DNA of 64,000 nucleotides from UBA4742 sp963773335 (GTDB taxonomy: Bacteria; Actinomycetota; Acidimicrobiia; Acidimicrobiales; Acidimicrobilacustridaceae): the NCBI GenBank assembly GCA_963773335.1, contig CAVZAT010000004.1:1054001-1118000 (forward strand). Reading direction: 5' to 3'. Below, piece by piece: positions 41,272-50,190 of this stretch; the stretch's first letter is position 1; each line of letters starts with the position of its first letter. The notes under the pieces were generated by a model. It was not told the DNA's origin, made no database searches, and saw nothing but the letters and a program-made list of their open reading frames with translations. A program made the position numbers and the translations under genes.

Positions 41272-42581
41272 CCCTCCCCCTCGATCCCCGCGACTCCCCG
41301 GAGCCGGGGTCGCCGCACGCCTCGCCATCGGTCGAGCAGCCGGGTACGGCCCGTACCCGCACGTCGGGATCGTGGGGCGAGTCCACCCTCGGCGCCACCA
41401 CCCCAGCCACCGTGCCCTCGGCCGACGCGGCCGTGCCCCGAGCGTCACGGCTGCAGATCCTGTTCCGCGTGGTGATGCTGCTGGTGGCCGCCATCGCCTT
41501 CTACTTCCTGCTGCCCCGGCTGCTCGATGTGTGGGAGCAGATCCCGAAGCTGACCGCCATCAAGTGGTGGTTCGTGGTCATCCTGCCCCTCGAGGCGGGC
41601 AGCTTCGCCTGCCAGTGGAAGCTGACCCGAACGGCTCTGCCCCAGGTGTCGTGGTTCGTGGCCGCCACCGCGCAGTTGGCCTCCAATGCCATCGCCAAGG
41701 TGGTGCCGGGCGGGGCGGCCGTGGGTGGCGCCACCGGCTACCGAATGCTGTCGGTCTCGGGGGTCAACCGGGCCACCGCCGGCGCGGCATTGGCCGCCAC
41801 CGCCATCGTCTCCAACGGGGTGCTGTTCGCCCTGCCCATGGTGGCGGTGCTGGGATCGATCCTGACCGCGCCGGTGCCCGGCGACCTGGCCGTGATCGCT
41901 TGGGGCGGGGCGCTGCTGTTCCTGGTCCTGTTCGCCATCGTGTTCGCGCTGGTCCGGTTCGACCGCCCGCTGTGGGCGGTCGGTCATCTCATCGAGCGGG
42001 TCAGCAGCTGGCTCATCCGCCATGTCCTCGGCCCCATCCGAAGCTGGTCGAGCCGCATGCCGGTCTATCGCCACCACGATGGTTCCCCGGACGAAGCTCC
42101 GGCGCCTCCCGGTGGCCAGCCGACCCCTGAGGCCGGCTTGTACCAGGGACCCACAGCCGAAGGGTTCGTGACCCAGCGCGACATCATGGTGTCCACCCTC
42201 GGGCCCCGTTGGCGCACCGCCCTGGTTGCGGCGGTGGGCAACTGGGGCCTCGACTACCTGGCGCTGGTGGCCGCCATCTACGCGGTGACCGGCGCCAAGC
42301 CCAAGCTCAGCCTGATCCTGCTGGCGTACGGCGCCGCCGCCGTGCTGTCCATGATCCCCATCACCCCCGGCGGGCTCGGCTTCGTCGAACTGGGTCTCAC
42401 CGCGGCGCTGGTGGCCGCGGGCATCAAACCGGCCGACGCCCTCCTGGCCACCCTGGCCTATCGCGTCGTCTCCTACTGGCTGCCGCTGCCCGCCGGGCTG
42501 GTGGCCACCATCTTGTTCCGGCGCCGCTACGGCCGCGTGCCCGACCCTCCCGACCTCGGCGTGACCGACGCCACAGGTTGA
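41268..42581 (+). CDS. Integral membrane protein of the lysylphosphatidylglycerol synthase TM family (UPF0104)
   Basis: 437 residues. A disordered N-terminus of about 60 residues rich in Pro/Ser/Thr precedes 7-8 membrane helices. Family features: VVPGGAAVGGATGYRML (the GG-rich loop after the third helix) and MIPITPGGLGFVELGLTAAL near the C-terminus. The soluble aminoacyl-transferase domain of MprF is absent, so this is a flippase-like or unassigned member. GTG 41268 overlaps the SDR stop (GTGA), so it is translationally coupled to it. Confidence 0.83.
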   Translation: MTLPLDPRDSPEPGSPHASPSVEQPGTARTRTSGSWGESTLGATTPATVPSADAAVPRASRLQILFRVVMLLVAAIAFYFLLPRLLDVWEQIPKLTAIKWWFVVILPLEAGSFACQWKLTRTALPQVSWFVAATAQLASNAIAKVVPGGAAVGGATGYRMLSVSGVNRATAGAALAATAIVSNGVLFALPMVAVLGSILTAPVPGDLAVIAWGGALLFLVLFAIVFALVRFDRPLWAVGHLIERVSSWLIRHVLGPIRSWSSRMPVYRHHDGSPDEAPAPPGGQPTPEAGLYQGPTAEGFVTQRDIMVSTLGPRWRTALVAAVGNWGLDYLALVAAIYAVTGAKPKLSLILLAYGAAAVLSMIPITPGGLGFVELGLTAALVAAGIKPADALLATLAYRVVSYWLPLPAGLVATILFRRRYGRVPDPPDLGVTDATG

Positions 42582-42712
42582 CGCGGACTACCTCGCCCCG
42601 ACGCGGGGTTGTCAATGGTGACGCCCCCGCTCCCCCGGGGCGGCGGCGATTCAGATCGAAACGGTCACATCGCCATGGGCCGGCCCGAGGCCGGCCACGG
42701 AGGGAGCACAAG

Positions 42713-42922
42713 ATGAGCAACGTCATCCAGATCGACAAGAACCTGGTGGAGCAGTCCCATGTGCTGCGCCAACGGGCCACCAGCCTGCGCCACCAGGCCG
42801 ACGCCCTCACCTCACCCTTGGCCGCCGCCTATCGGCGTCGGGCCAGCGAGCTCGAGTTCGAGGCGTGGATCTCCGAACTCCAGGCCGGCGTCCCCTACGA
42901 CCAGGTGCAGCCCGCGGCCTGA
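42713..42922 (+). CDS. Small helical protein, 69 aa, unknown
   Basis: I do not recognise the family. ATG 42713 has a strong GGAGGGA site 8-10 nt upstream. The sequence (MSNVIQIDKNLVEQSHVLRQ, then RATSLRHQADALTSPLAAAY) is predicted helical, with heptad-like Leu spacing and many Arg/Glu. No signal or membrane segment. It is followed by a strong hairpin terminator, so it forms its own unit or ends that of the UPF0104-type gene. The 131-bp gap before it shows no other feature. Confidence 0.68.
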   Translation: MSNVIQIDKNLVEQSHVLRQRATSLRHQADALTSPLAAAYRRRASELEFEAWISELQAGVPYDQVQPAA

Positions 42923-42999
42923 GCGCCGCGACCTCCTGCGTCGCACCCGACCGCGATCCCGCAGGGTTTCGGTCTCCCTCCCTGTCCCTGCGTGAGCGA

Positions 43000-43022
43000 C
43001 ACCCCGCCCCACGGGCGGGGTG
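43000..43022 (+). terminator. Strong GC hairpin
   Basis: CACCCCGCCC-CAC-GGGCGGGGTG, a perfect 10-bp stem 78 bp after the small protein's stop and before the Rieske promoter. No T-run. Confidence 0.6.
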
Positions 43023-43063
43023 CTCGCATGCCTGGGCCCAGGCGAGCGCCCGGGCGACACAAC

Positions 43064-43081
43064 TAGAACCTGTTCTATACT
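43064..43081 (+). promoter_or_regulatory. KstR-type operator overlapping -10 TATACT
   Basis: TAGAACCTGTTCTA (43064-43077) fits TnnAACnnGTTnTA exactly, the consensus reported for the mycobacterial cholesterol repressor KstR. The -10 TATACT (43076-43081) overlaps its right end, so binding would block transcription of the Rieske gene. An ATG follows 6 nt later. Confidence 0.72.
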
Positions 43082-43087
43082 GCCCGC

Positions 43088-43135
43088 ATGGCCATGTTCG
43101 TCGAACGCGGTTCTGCCCCGGGTGGGGTCGGGTGA
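43088..43135 (+). CDS. 15-codon leader ORF upstream of the Rieske oxygenase
   Basis: MAMFVERGSAPGGVG starts 6 nt after the -10 TATACT, so it would be the first codon set of a leaderless mRNA. Its TGA (43133-43135) overlaps the GTG of the Rieske gene (GTGA). It may serve translational coupling, because the Rieske start has no good Shine-Dalgarno sequence. The shift between the frames is not of the +1 type that dominates the probable errors here. A sequence error fusing it to the enzyme is still possible. Confidence 0.45.
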   Translation: MAMFVERGSAPGGVG

Positions 43136-44235
43136 GCGAGTTGGTCGACGCGGCCAGCGCAGCCGTCATCCACCCCGAGATGGCGCCGGGTGAGCCGCGG
43201 TACCCGTTCGGGGTCCCGTTCGGCTGGTTCCAGGTGGCGTGGTCCGATGACGTCGCAGCCGGTGAGGTCCTGCCTCGCTACTACTTCGGCCGCCACCTGG
43301 CTCTGTGGCGCGACGAGCAGGGCCGGGCTCACCTCAACGACGCGTTCTGCCCCCACCTCGGCGCCCACCTGGGCTACGGAGGCCACGTCGACGGCACCGA
43401 CCTGGTCTGCCCGTTCCACGGCTGGCAGTTCGATGCCGACGGGCTCAACACGCTCATCCCCTACGGAAACCGGGTGAACCAAAGGGCCCGCATCCGCTCG
43501 TACCCCGTCGTGGAGATCGACCAGTTCGTGATGGCCTGGTACCACCCCCATGACGCCGACCCCACCTACCAGCTCGAGGCCCCCGCCGAGCTGGCCGACC
43601 CCGAGTACTCCGAGTGGACCGACGTGGTCTTCCGGGTCGCGGCGGGTTGCCAGGAGATGGCGGAGAACTCGGTGGACGGACCCCACTTCCGCTACGTGCA
43701 CCACACAGCCGTCGTGCCCGAGATCCAGAGCTACGAGACCGAGGGCACCCGCTCGCGGATGCGCTCGGTGCAGAAGTTCCCGACGCCCCGCGGCGTGGTC
43801 GACGGCCGCATCGACGTGGACAACCAGGGCCCCGGCTTCGCCACCACCCGCTTCAGCGGCATCGTCGACACCCTGCTCATCGGTGCGGCGGTGCCAGTGG
43901 ACGCGGTGACCTCAGAGGTGCGGTTCAGCTTCAAGACCCGCAGCCTGGGTGACGCCGAAGCCACCTCGACGGTGGGACAGGCCTTCGTGGCCGAGGTGTG
44001 CAAGCAGTTCGAGGAAGACCGGCCGATCTGGGAGAACAAGGCCCACGTCGTGCGCCCGGCGCTGGCCGACACCGACCCGCCGTTCATGAAGTTCCGCAAG
44101 TGGTACGCCCAGTTCTACGCCGACGGCACCGACACCTCGCGTGCGGTGTGGTCACCGCCTCCGCCGCCCGGCGATGGCCAGCCCGTGTTCATCCGGCCCG
44201 AAGGCACCGCCTCGGCCCGCCATGGGGACAGCTGA
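43132..44235 (+). CDS. Rieske 2Fe-2S oxygenase, KshA-like
   Basis: 367 residues, terminal oxygenase of a non-haem iron monooxygenase. The Rieske centre is FCPHLGAHLG and VCPFHGWQFD (two Cys-x-His/Cys-x2-His pairs, about residues 75-100). The mononuclear iron site is ENSVDGPHFRYVHHT (two His near residues 185-190). Order and spacing match 3-ketosteroid 9-alpha-hydroxylase (KshA) and related Rieske oxygenases. It would need a reductase; the ferredoxin/reductase pair at 37.5-38.9 kb is a candidate. A perfect KstR-type operator in its promoter supports a steroid substrate. Confidence 0.86.
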   Translation: MSELVDAASAAVIHPEMAPGEPRYPFGVPFGWFQVAWSDDVAAGEVLPRYYFGRHLALWRDEQGRAHLNDAFCPHLGAHLGYGGHVDGTDLVCPFHGWQFDADGLNTLIPYGNRVNQRARIRSYPVVEIDQFVMAWYHPHDADPTYQLEAPAELADPEYSEWTDVVFRVAAGCQEMAENSVDGPHFRYVHHTAVVPEIQSYETEGTRSRMRSVQKFPTPRGVVDGRIDVDNQGPGFATTRFSGIVDTLLIGAAVPVDAVTSEVRFSFKTRSLGDAEATSTVGQAFVAEVCKQFEEDRPIWENKAHVVRPALADTDPPFMKFRKWYAQFYADGTDTSRAVWSPPPPPGDGQPVFIRPEGTASARHGDS

Positions 44236-44238
44236 GCG

Positions 44239-45639
44239 TCAGAGCACCCCGTTGCGCTGGAGGCGGCGCAACACCAGCCAGCCCGGCAGCAGCGGCAGCC
44301 AGAACCCGAGCACCCGGGCCGTGATCATGGCCACCACCGCGGTGGGGGCGTCGACGCCGGCCCACACCAAACCGACCACGGCCACGGCCTCGACCAGGCC
44401 GGCACCGTCGGGGATGGGAGACACGACGACCAACACCGCCAGGACGAGGCCCACCAGCAGGGCCGGGGCGGGGGCGGGGGACGCGCCGAAGGCGTGTGCC
44501 GCGGCCAGCAACCCGCATCCGCCAGCGACAGCCAGCACGACGCCTGACGCCACCACGCCCGCCAGCCGCATCGGCTCGCGGCTCAAGGCCACCAGATCGG
44601 TCACCGAGCGTCGATCGGGTGCCACCACCAGCGTGTGATAGCGCCGGGGTGCGTCGATCAGGCCGACGATCACGGCCAGGATGACGCCGGCCCACACGAG
44701 CCAGCCCAGCCGCAACGACGAACCCGATCCGCCGCCCTGGCCCAGCGCCACGACGGCCACGACCAGGGTGAGCAATCCGTGGAGGGGCACGGCCGCGGTG
44801 TCGATCACCGCCACCTGGGCGATGGCCCGGCTCCGTTCCACCCCGGCGCGCACCAGTTGGTGGACGGCCAGGCCGGCGGCACCGTACTCGGGCAGCAGGC
44901 GACCGGTGTAGGAGGAGGCCACGGCCGTGGCCAGTACCGACGCGGGGCGACGACGGTCCTCGTCGGCACCGGTGGCGGCCAGCACGCCCGCCGCCGCCAC
45001 GCCGTAGCCGGCCACCACCAACACGACGGCCACCACCAGCCAGCCGACCCGCACGTGGGTCAGGACGTGACCCACGTGGCCGAACCCGGCCAGGGCCATG
45101 AGCACCAGCGTCACCCCGACGCCGGCACCGACCACCACGCGCACCTCGCGCCACTCGATGTCCGGGAGGCGCTGACCCAGGTCGGCCTCGGGGATCACCG
45201 GCTGGTCCCACGGATCCGATGGGGCGCCGGCCGGACGCTCACGCAGGAGCGTCTCGAACCGGGGCTCGGCCCGATACGCGGCGCGTTCGTCGGCCAGTCC
45301 CACCAACGCCCCGATCAGTCCCATGACCACAGTTGCGGCCACCAGGACGCCGATGAGCAGCAGGCGATCGTCAACGCGCTCGCGACACGACGGCTGGGCT
45401 CGCAGGGCCACCACGTCAGGCGGCGCGTCCACCGAGCCGGGGGCGGGTAGCACCACGTCGTTGGGGTTGGTCCAGACGAAGCTGATCGGCGCCCCGCACG
45501 ACTGCACCCGGGGGTTGTCCACCGGGATCAGACCGATGACCAGCGCGGCCACCAAGCAGACCAGGGCCAAGACCAGCAGGACCACCTCGATGCGACGAGG
45601 CACGGCGGAACGCCGACGCCCGGTGTGCATCTCGGTCAC
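44239..45639 (-). CDS. Polytopic membrane protein, UPF0104-like
   Basis: About 466 residues from GTG 45639 (ATG 45630 alternative). One N-terminal helix, an extracytoplasmic Pro-rich loop with two Cys (VQSCGAP, QPSCRERV), a second helix, a cytosolic Arg-rich stretch, then about eight helices. The C-terminal VVSPIPDGAGLVEAVAVVGL and LGFWLPLLPGWLVLRRL match the C-terminal signature of the lysylphosphatidylglycerol-synthase TM family, so it is a distant paralogue of the 41268 gene. Convergent with the Rieske gene. Function unknown. Confidence 0.72.
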   Translation of the reverse strand: MTEMHTGRRRSAVPRRIEVVLLVLALVCLVAALVIGLIPVDNPRVQSCGAPISFVWTNPNDVVLPAPGSVDAPPDVVALRAQPSCRERVDDRLLLIGVLVAATVVMGLIGALVGLADERAAYRAEPRFETLLRERPAGAPSDPWDQPVIPEADLGQRLPDIEWREVRVVVGAGVGVTLVLMALAGFGHVGHVLTHVRVGWLVVAVVLVVAGYGVAAAGVLAATGADEDRRRPASVLATAVASSYTGRLLPEYGAAGLAVHQLVRAGVERSRAIAQVAVIDTAAVPLHGLLTLVVAVVALGQGGGSGSSLRLGWLVWAGVILAVIVGLIDAPRRYHTLVVAPDRRSVTDLVALSREPMRLAGVVASGVVLAVAGGCGLLAAAHAFGASPAPAPALLVGLVLAVLVVVSPIPDGAGLVEAVAVVGLVWAGVDAPTAVVAMITARVLGFWLPLLPGWLVLRRLQRNGVL

Positions 45640-45750
45640 GGCGAGCGACGGTACCACCGCCCATCGACCGCTCCGCGACTACCGTCGCCAGGCGTCGGCG
45701 GCACCGGCTTGAGCCGTTGCCGGCGATCGACCGAACATCAAGGGGGAATC

Positions 45751-46947
45751 GTGTCGCACACCGAGAACCAGCCGATCGAGGCGCATCCGATGGTCGACGA
45801 TCCGGCCGACGCGGGCGTCGATCCCGACGCCCTGGCCGCGCTGGTGGCCCGAGCCCACCGCGAGATCGACGACGGGGTGCTGGGTTCGTGCCAGCTGGCA
45901 GTGGCCGCCGGCGATCGCCTGGTGGCGTATGAGACCCTCGGCGACGCCGCCCCCGACAGCCGCTACGTGATCTTCTCCTGCACCAAGGCCCTGGTGGTGG
46001 GTGCGTTCTGGCTGCTGCTGGCCGAAGGCGCCGTGACCCTGGACCAGACGGTGGCCGAGGTCATCCCCGAGTTCGCCACCAACGGCAAGGAGGTGATCAC
46101 CGTCCGCCAACTGCTCCTGCACGAGAGCGGCTTCCCTCACGCCCCGCTGGACCTGCTCGCCGACACCACCCGGGAGCGCCGGCTGGCCCGCTTCGGCGCC
46201 TGGCGCCTGAACTGGGAGCCGGGCACCCGGTTCGAGTACCACCCCACCTCCGCCCACTGGGTCATGGCCGAGCTGATCGAGCGGCTCAGCGGCATCGACT
46301 ACCTCGACTTCATCCACCAGCGTGTCCTGGTACCACTGGGGCTGCGCCGACTCCAGTTGGGCGTGCCACTGGACCAGCAGGGCGACATCAACGACCTGGA
46401 GGTCCGAGGGGAGCCCCCGACCAGCGACGAGCTGGAGGCGGTCTTCGGCGTGGCCGGGCTCACCCTCGAGGGACTCCAGGGAGAGGTCACCGATGCCGCG
46501 CTGATGGGGTTCAACCGCCCCGAGGTGCGGGCGCTGGGCGTGCCCGGTGGCGGCGGCGTGTCCACCGCCGCCGACCTGGCCATGTACTACCAGGCGCTGC
46601 TGCACAACCCCGGCGGGATGTGGGATCCGGCCGTGCTGACGGCAGGCACGGCCGAGGTGCACGGGCACCTGCCCGACCCCCTCACCCGGGTCTCGTCGAA
46701 CCGGGCGCTGGGTCTGGTCATCGCCGGCGACGAGCCTGACATGGCCATGCGGGGCTTCGGCCACACCGTGTCGTCGCGAACCTTCGGCCACGCCGGTGCC
46801 GGCGGGCAGCTCGCCTTCGCCGATCCCGAGTCGGATCTGTCCTTCTGCTACCTGACCAACACGCTGGATGCCAACCTCCTGCGCCAGCACCGCCGTGGCG
46901 CCAGCCTCGCCGGCTACGTGGGACGCCTGAAAACCTTTGCCAACTGA
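45751..46947 (+). CDS. Serine hydrolase, beta-lactamase/esterase (class C-like) family
   Basis: 398 residues. Active-site tetrad SCTK (Ser-x-x-Lys) at about residue 74 in YVIFSCTKALVVGAFWLLLA; Tyr in FEYHPTSAHWVMAEL; HAGAGG replaces the KTG box, as in EstB-type esterases. No signal peptide, so it is probably a cytosolic esterase rather than a beta-lactamase. GTG 45751 has the AAGGGGGA site 6-8 nt upstream. A hairpin at 46992-47034 follows. Its position between catabolic genes suggests lactone or ester hydrolysis, which is inference. Confidence 0.85.
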   Translation: MSHTENQPIEAHPMVDDPADAGVDPDALAALVARAHREIDDGVLGSCQLAVAAGDRLVAYETLGDAAPDSRYVIFSCTKALVVGAFWLLLAEGAVTLDQTVAEVIPEFATNGKEVITVRQLLLHESGFPHAPLDLLADTTRERRLARFGAWRLNWEPGTRFEYHPTSAHWVMAELIERLSGIDYLDFIHQRVLVPLGLRRLQLGVPLDQQGDINDLEVRGEPPTSDELEAVFGVAGLTLEGLQGEVTDAALMGFNRPEVRALGVPGGGGVSTAADLAMYYQALLHNPGGMWDPAVLTAGTAEVHGHLPDPLTRVSSNRALGLVIAGDEPDMAMRGFGHTVSSRTFGHAGAGGQLAFADPESDLSFCYLTNTLDANLLRQHRRGASLAGYVGRLKTFAN

Positions 46948-46991
46948 TTGTTCAAGGTTGGACCCCCGGATGTCCGATGGCAGGCAAGGCG

Positions 46992-47034
46992 CGGTCCCCC
47001 GCTCCGGCTCCTCGCTGCCGGCGTCGGGGGACCG
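46992..47034 (+). terminator. Hairpin after the serine hydrolase gene
   Basis: CGGTCCCCCG (46992-47001) pairs perfectly with CGGGGGACCG (47025-47034) across a 23-nt loop. Confidence 0.5.
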
Positions 47035-47047
47035 GGCCGCGCCGGAC

Positions 47048-47077
47048 GAGAACCTGTTCTAGTCAGTGCTCTAGGAT
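47048..47077 (+). promoter_or_regulatory. KstR-type operator and -10 of the amidohydrolase-like gene
   Basis: GAGAACCTGTTCTA (47048-47061) matches TnnAACnnGTTnTA at all but the first base. TAGGAT (47072-47077) lies 8 nt before ATG 47086. Confidence 0.65.
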
Positions 47078-47085
47078 CGGGCCCC

Positions 47086-47946
47086 ATGGCCATGCCGACC
47101 GGGATACCGGTGATCGAGACCTTCCTGGGCTTCCCCAGCCGCAACCGCAAGGACGTCTACAAGTTCCTGGCGCCCCACCTGCGCGACGAGGAGTCCAAGG
47201 GCTTCTCGTTCCCGGCGCAATACATGTTCACCGACGTGCCCGCCGACCTGGAGGACAACGTCGACCCGGTGGCGGTGGTTCTGGACAACCTCGATCGGTT
47301 CCACATCGAACGGGCGATGATCGGCGTGGGGCGCGACCATGAGGACGCCGAGCGGGCACTCAAGACCCACCCCGACCGGTTCTTCGCCAGCGTGTCGGTC
47401 GATCCGAACGACGGCATGGATGCGGTGCGCCTGATCGTCGAGATGCACGAGCGCTGGGACATCAAGGCGGTCACGACGTTCCCGGCCGGGGTGCAGGTGG
47501 CCATCAACGACAAGCGCTACTACCCCATCTACGCCAAGTGCTGCGAGCTGGGCCTGCCCATCTTCAGCTGTGCCGGCATCCCCGGGCCCCGCGTGCCGTT
47601 CGAGCCCCAGAAGGTCGAGCACATCGACGAGGTGTGCTGGTTCTTCCCCGAGCTCACCTTCGTCACCCGCCACGGCTGCGAGCCCTGGACGGACCTGGCC
47701 GTCAAGCTCATGTTGAAGTGGCCCAACCTCTACTACTCGACCTCGGCGTTCGCCCCCAAGCACTACCCCAAGGCCATCATCGACTACGCCAACACCCGCG
47801 GCGCCGACAAGATCATCTACGCCGGCTACTTCCCAGCCGGCCTCACCTACGACCGCATCTGGGGCGACATGGCGTCGGTCCCCTTCCACGACGACGTGTG
47901 GCCCAAGTTCCTGCGCGAGAACGCCCTGCGGGTGCTCAAGCTCTAG
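47086..47946 (+). CDS. Amidohydrolase-2 (ACMSD-like) family protein with altered metal site
   Basis: 286 residues, TIM-barrel amidohydrolase. The barrel is recognisable: RFFASVSVDPNDGMDAVRLI, AVTTFPAGVQVAINDKRYYP, GLPIFSCAGIPGPRVPFEP, LTFVTRHGCEPWTDLAVKLM and DKIIYAGYFPAGLTYDRIW. The usual N-terminal HxH metal pair is replaced by PVIETFLGFPSRNR, and the usual Asp of FGSDYP is replaced in YAGYFP, so a normal metal centre cannot form. It may be a decarboxylase or hydratase variant, or non-catalytic. Expression is probably under the KstR-type site 25 bp upstream. Confidence 0.78.
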   Translation: MAMPTGIPVIETFLGFPSRNRKDVYKFLAPHLRDEESKGFSFPAQYMFTDVPADLEDNVDPVAVVLDNLDRFHIERAMIGVGRDHEDAERALKTHPDRFFASVSVDPNDGMDAVRLIVEMHERWDIKAVTTFPAGVQVAINDKRYYPIYAKCCELGLPIFSCAGIPGPRVPFEPQKVEHIDEVCWFFPELTFVTRHGCEPWTDLAVKLMLKWPNLYYSTSAFAPKHYPKAIIDYANTRGADKIIYAGYFPAGLTYDRIWGDMASVPFHDDVWPKFLRENALRVLKL

Positions 47947-47959
47947 ATCGGCGGACCCT

Positions 47960-49126
47960 TCAGGGCTTGTCGGCGCCCACCACCCACATGGAGAAGAACT
48001 GCGAGCCGCCGCCGTAGGCGTGGCCCAGAGCGGTGCGGGCCCCGTCGACCTGGTGCTCGCCGGCCTGGCCCCGGACCTGCATGGCCGCCTCGGCGAAGCG
48101 CAGCATGCCCGAGGCGCCGATGGGGTTGGACGACAAGACGCCACCCGAGCAGTTCACCGGTAGGTCGCCGGTCATCTGCGGTGGCGCCCTGCTCCACCAT
48201 CTTCCAGCCATCGCCCTCCGGCGCGAAGCCCAGGTTCTCGAGCCACATCGGCTCGAACCAGCTGAAGGGCACGTACATCTCGACCACGTCGATCTGCTCG
48301 CGAGGGTTGGTGATGCCGGCCTGGGCGAACACGTCCTTGGCGCAGTCCTGGCCGGCCACGGGCGACACCGTGTCGCGCCCGGCGAACATGGTGGGCTCGC
48401 TGCGCATGGCCGTGCCGTGGACCCACGCCGCCGGTGCGCCGCCGCGGCGTCGCCGCCGGCCTCGTCGGTCAGCACCATGGCGCAGGCACCGTCCGAGGAC
48501 GGGCACGTCTCGGAGTAGCGGATCGGGTCCCACAGCATGACCGAGTCGCGCGACCGATCTCGAAGCTGATCGACTCGTCGTGGAGGTGGGCGTATGGGTT
48601 CTTCAGGGCGTTGGTGCGGTCCTTGACCGCCACCAGGATCCCGATGTGGTCGGGCGCCCCCGAGCGCTGGATGTAGGCCCGGACGTGGGGGGCGAAGTAG
48701 CCGCCGGCCCCGGCGTGCATGCGGCGGCTGGAACGGGATGGGCAGCGACAGCGCCCACATGGCCTCGCTCTCGCTCTGCTTCTCGAAGGCCACCGTCAGG
48801 ACCCGTCGATGGATGCCCGACTTGACGAGGTCGCGACGCCACGATGGCGGTCGAGCCACCCACGCTGCCGGCCGTGTGCACCCGGAACATGGGCTTGCCC
48901 ACCGCCCCCAGGGCCTCGGCCAGGTACAGCTCGGGCATCATCACGCCCTCGAAGAAGTCGGGCGCCTTGCCGATCACCACGGCGTCGATGTCGGACCACT
49001 CGTACTGCGGCGTCGTCGAGCGCCCGCTGGGCGGCCTCGCGCACCAGACCGGCCACCGACACGTCGCCGCGGGTGGACTGGTGATGGGTCTGGCCGATGC
49101 CCACGATCGCGACTGCGTTCGGCCAT
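47960..49126 (-). CDS. Thiolase-fold lipid-transfer-type protein (Ltp-like) 1, heavily frameshifted
   Basis: About 387 residues, assembled across about seven frame breaks (near 49112, 49015, 48832, 48725, 48550, 48440 and 48180). Recognisable pieces in order: VAIVGIGQTHHQSTRGDVSV, GKAPDFFEGVMMPELYLAEA, FRVHTAGSVGGSTAIVASR, AYIQRSGAPDHIGILVAVKD, SDGACAMVLTDEAGG, FAQAGITNPREQIDVVEMYV and NCSGGVLSSNPIGASGMLRF. The normal nucleophile Cys position falls in HTAGSVGGSTA and is not Cys. With the adjoining Ltp2-like gene and two DUF35 genes it resembles the Ltp3/Ltp4 region of mycobacterial steroid clusters. ATG 49126 overlaps the upstream gene's end. Confidence 0.75.
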
Positions 49127-49127
49127 G

Positions 49128-50190
49128 TCAGTCACCCTCCAGCACGCAGACCAGGTTCTGTTGCAGGCACGGGCCCGAGGTGGCGTGGGCCACCGCCCGG
49201 TCGGCCTCGCCCCGTGTGATGCGCGAGGCGGCCTCGCCCATCCGTTGGAGTCCGGCGGCCATGACCACGTTGGCGGCCAAGGCGCCCCCCGAGGGGTTGA
49301 TCACGGTGTCGTCGCCCAGGCCCAGCGCCTGGCGCAGGATGAGCTCCTGATGGGTGAAGGGCGCATGCAGCTCGGCGATGTCGACCTTGGCGTCGTCCAC
49401 GCCCACCTTGGCCGCGGCCTGCTCGGTGGACACCGAGCGGGTCAGGTCGCGCAGGCCCAGGCCGTGCGGCTCGATGCGATGGTCGATGCCGCGGATCCAG
49501 GCCGGGCGCTCGCCAGAGCTCGCGGGCCACGTCGCCGGCGGCCAACACGATGGCGGCCCCACCGTCGGTGATGGGCGGGCAGTCGTGGACGCGGAGCGGA
49601 TCGACGAACATGGGCTCGCTCAGCAGGGCGTCGACGTCGGGACTCGAGGTCAGCTGCGCCTCGGGGTTGGAGGCTGCGGCCCGGCGGCTGCGCACGGCCA
49701 CCTCGGCCATGTCGGCCTCGGTCATGGTCCCGGCGTCGAGGCAGGCCCGGGCCTGGAGCGCGGCCATGGCCACCGAGTCGGGCCACAGCGGCCCCAGGTA
49801 GTAGGGGTCGAGCTGGCGGGTCAGCACCCGGCGGATGTCACCCGGCGAGGACTTGCCGTAGGAGTAGACGAGCGCGGTGTCGACGGTGCCCGACTGCATC
49901 TTCACCCAGGCCTCGTAGAGCGCCCAGGCACCGTCCATGTCCACGTGGGACTCCGAGATGGGCGGCCACGGACCCACGCTGTCGAGGGTCATCACGAAGG
50001 AGAAGGCCTGACCGGCCAGGTAGTCGGAGCTGCCCGAGCACACGAACCCGATGCGATCGTGGGGCAGACCAGCGGAGGCGAGCACCTGGTTCACGATGGG
50101 CATCAGCATCTCGACCTCGTTGCGCTCCTCCTCACGGCGCACCAACGGGGTCTGGGCGAAGGCGATGATGGCGACGTCGCGCACCGGCAT
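49128..50190 (-). CDS. Thiolase-fold lipid-transfer-type protein (Ltp-like) 2, one frameshift
   Basis: About 354 residues: MPVRDVAIIAFAQTPLVRRE, VCSGSSDYLAGQAFSFVMTL, ESHVDMDGAWALYEAWVKMQ, YSYGKSSPGDIRRVLTRQLD, DCPPITDGGAAIVLAAGD, LHAPFTHQELILRQALGLG and NPSGGALAANVVMAAGLQRM. The position of the thiolytic Cys is occupied by Asp/Gly in VDMDGAWAL, so simple thiolysis is unlikely; known Cys-less relatives act with DUF35 partners as retro-aldolases (Ltp2-ChsH2). One break lies near 49515. In the operon it originally followed the DUF35 gene with a TGATG overlap, now separated by an inserted repeat. Confidence 0.85.

Noticed and set aside
47063..47073. Half-match CAGTGCTCT to the 8.5-kb TetR operator
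   Set aside because: Only one arm is present, so it is probably chance.
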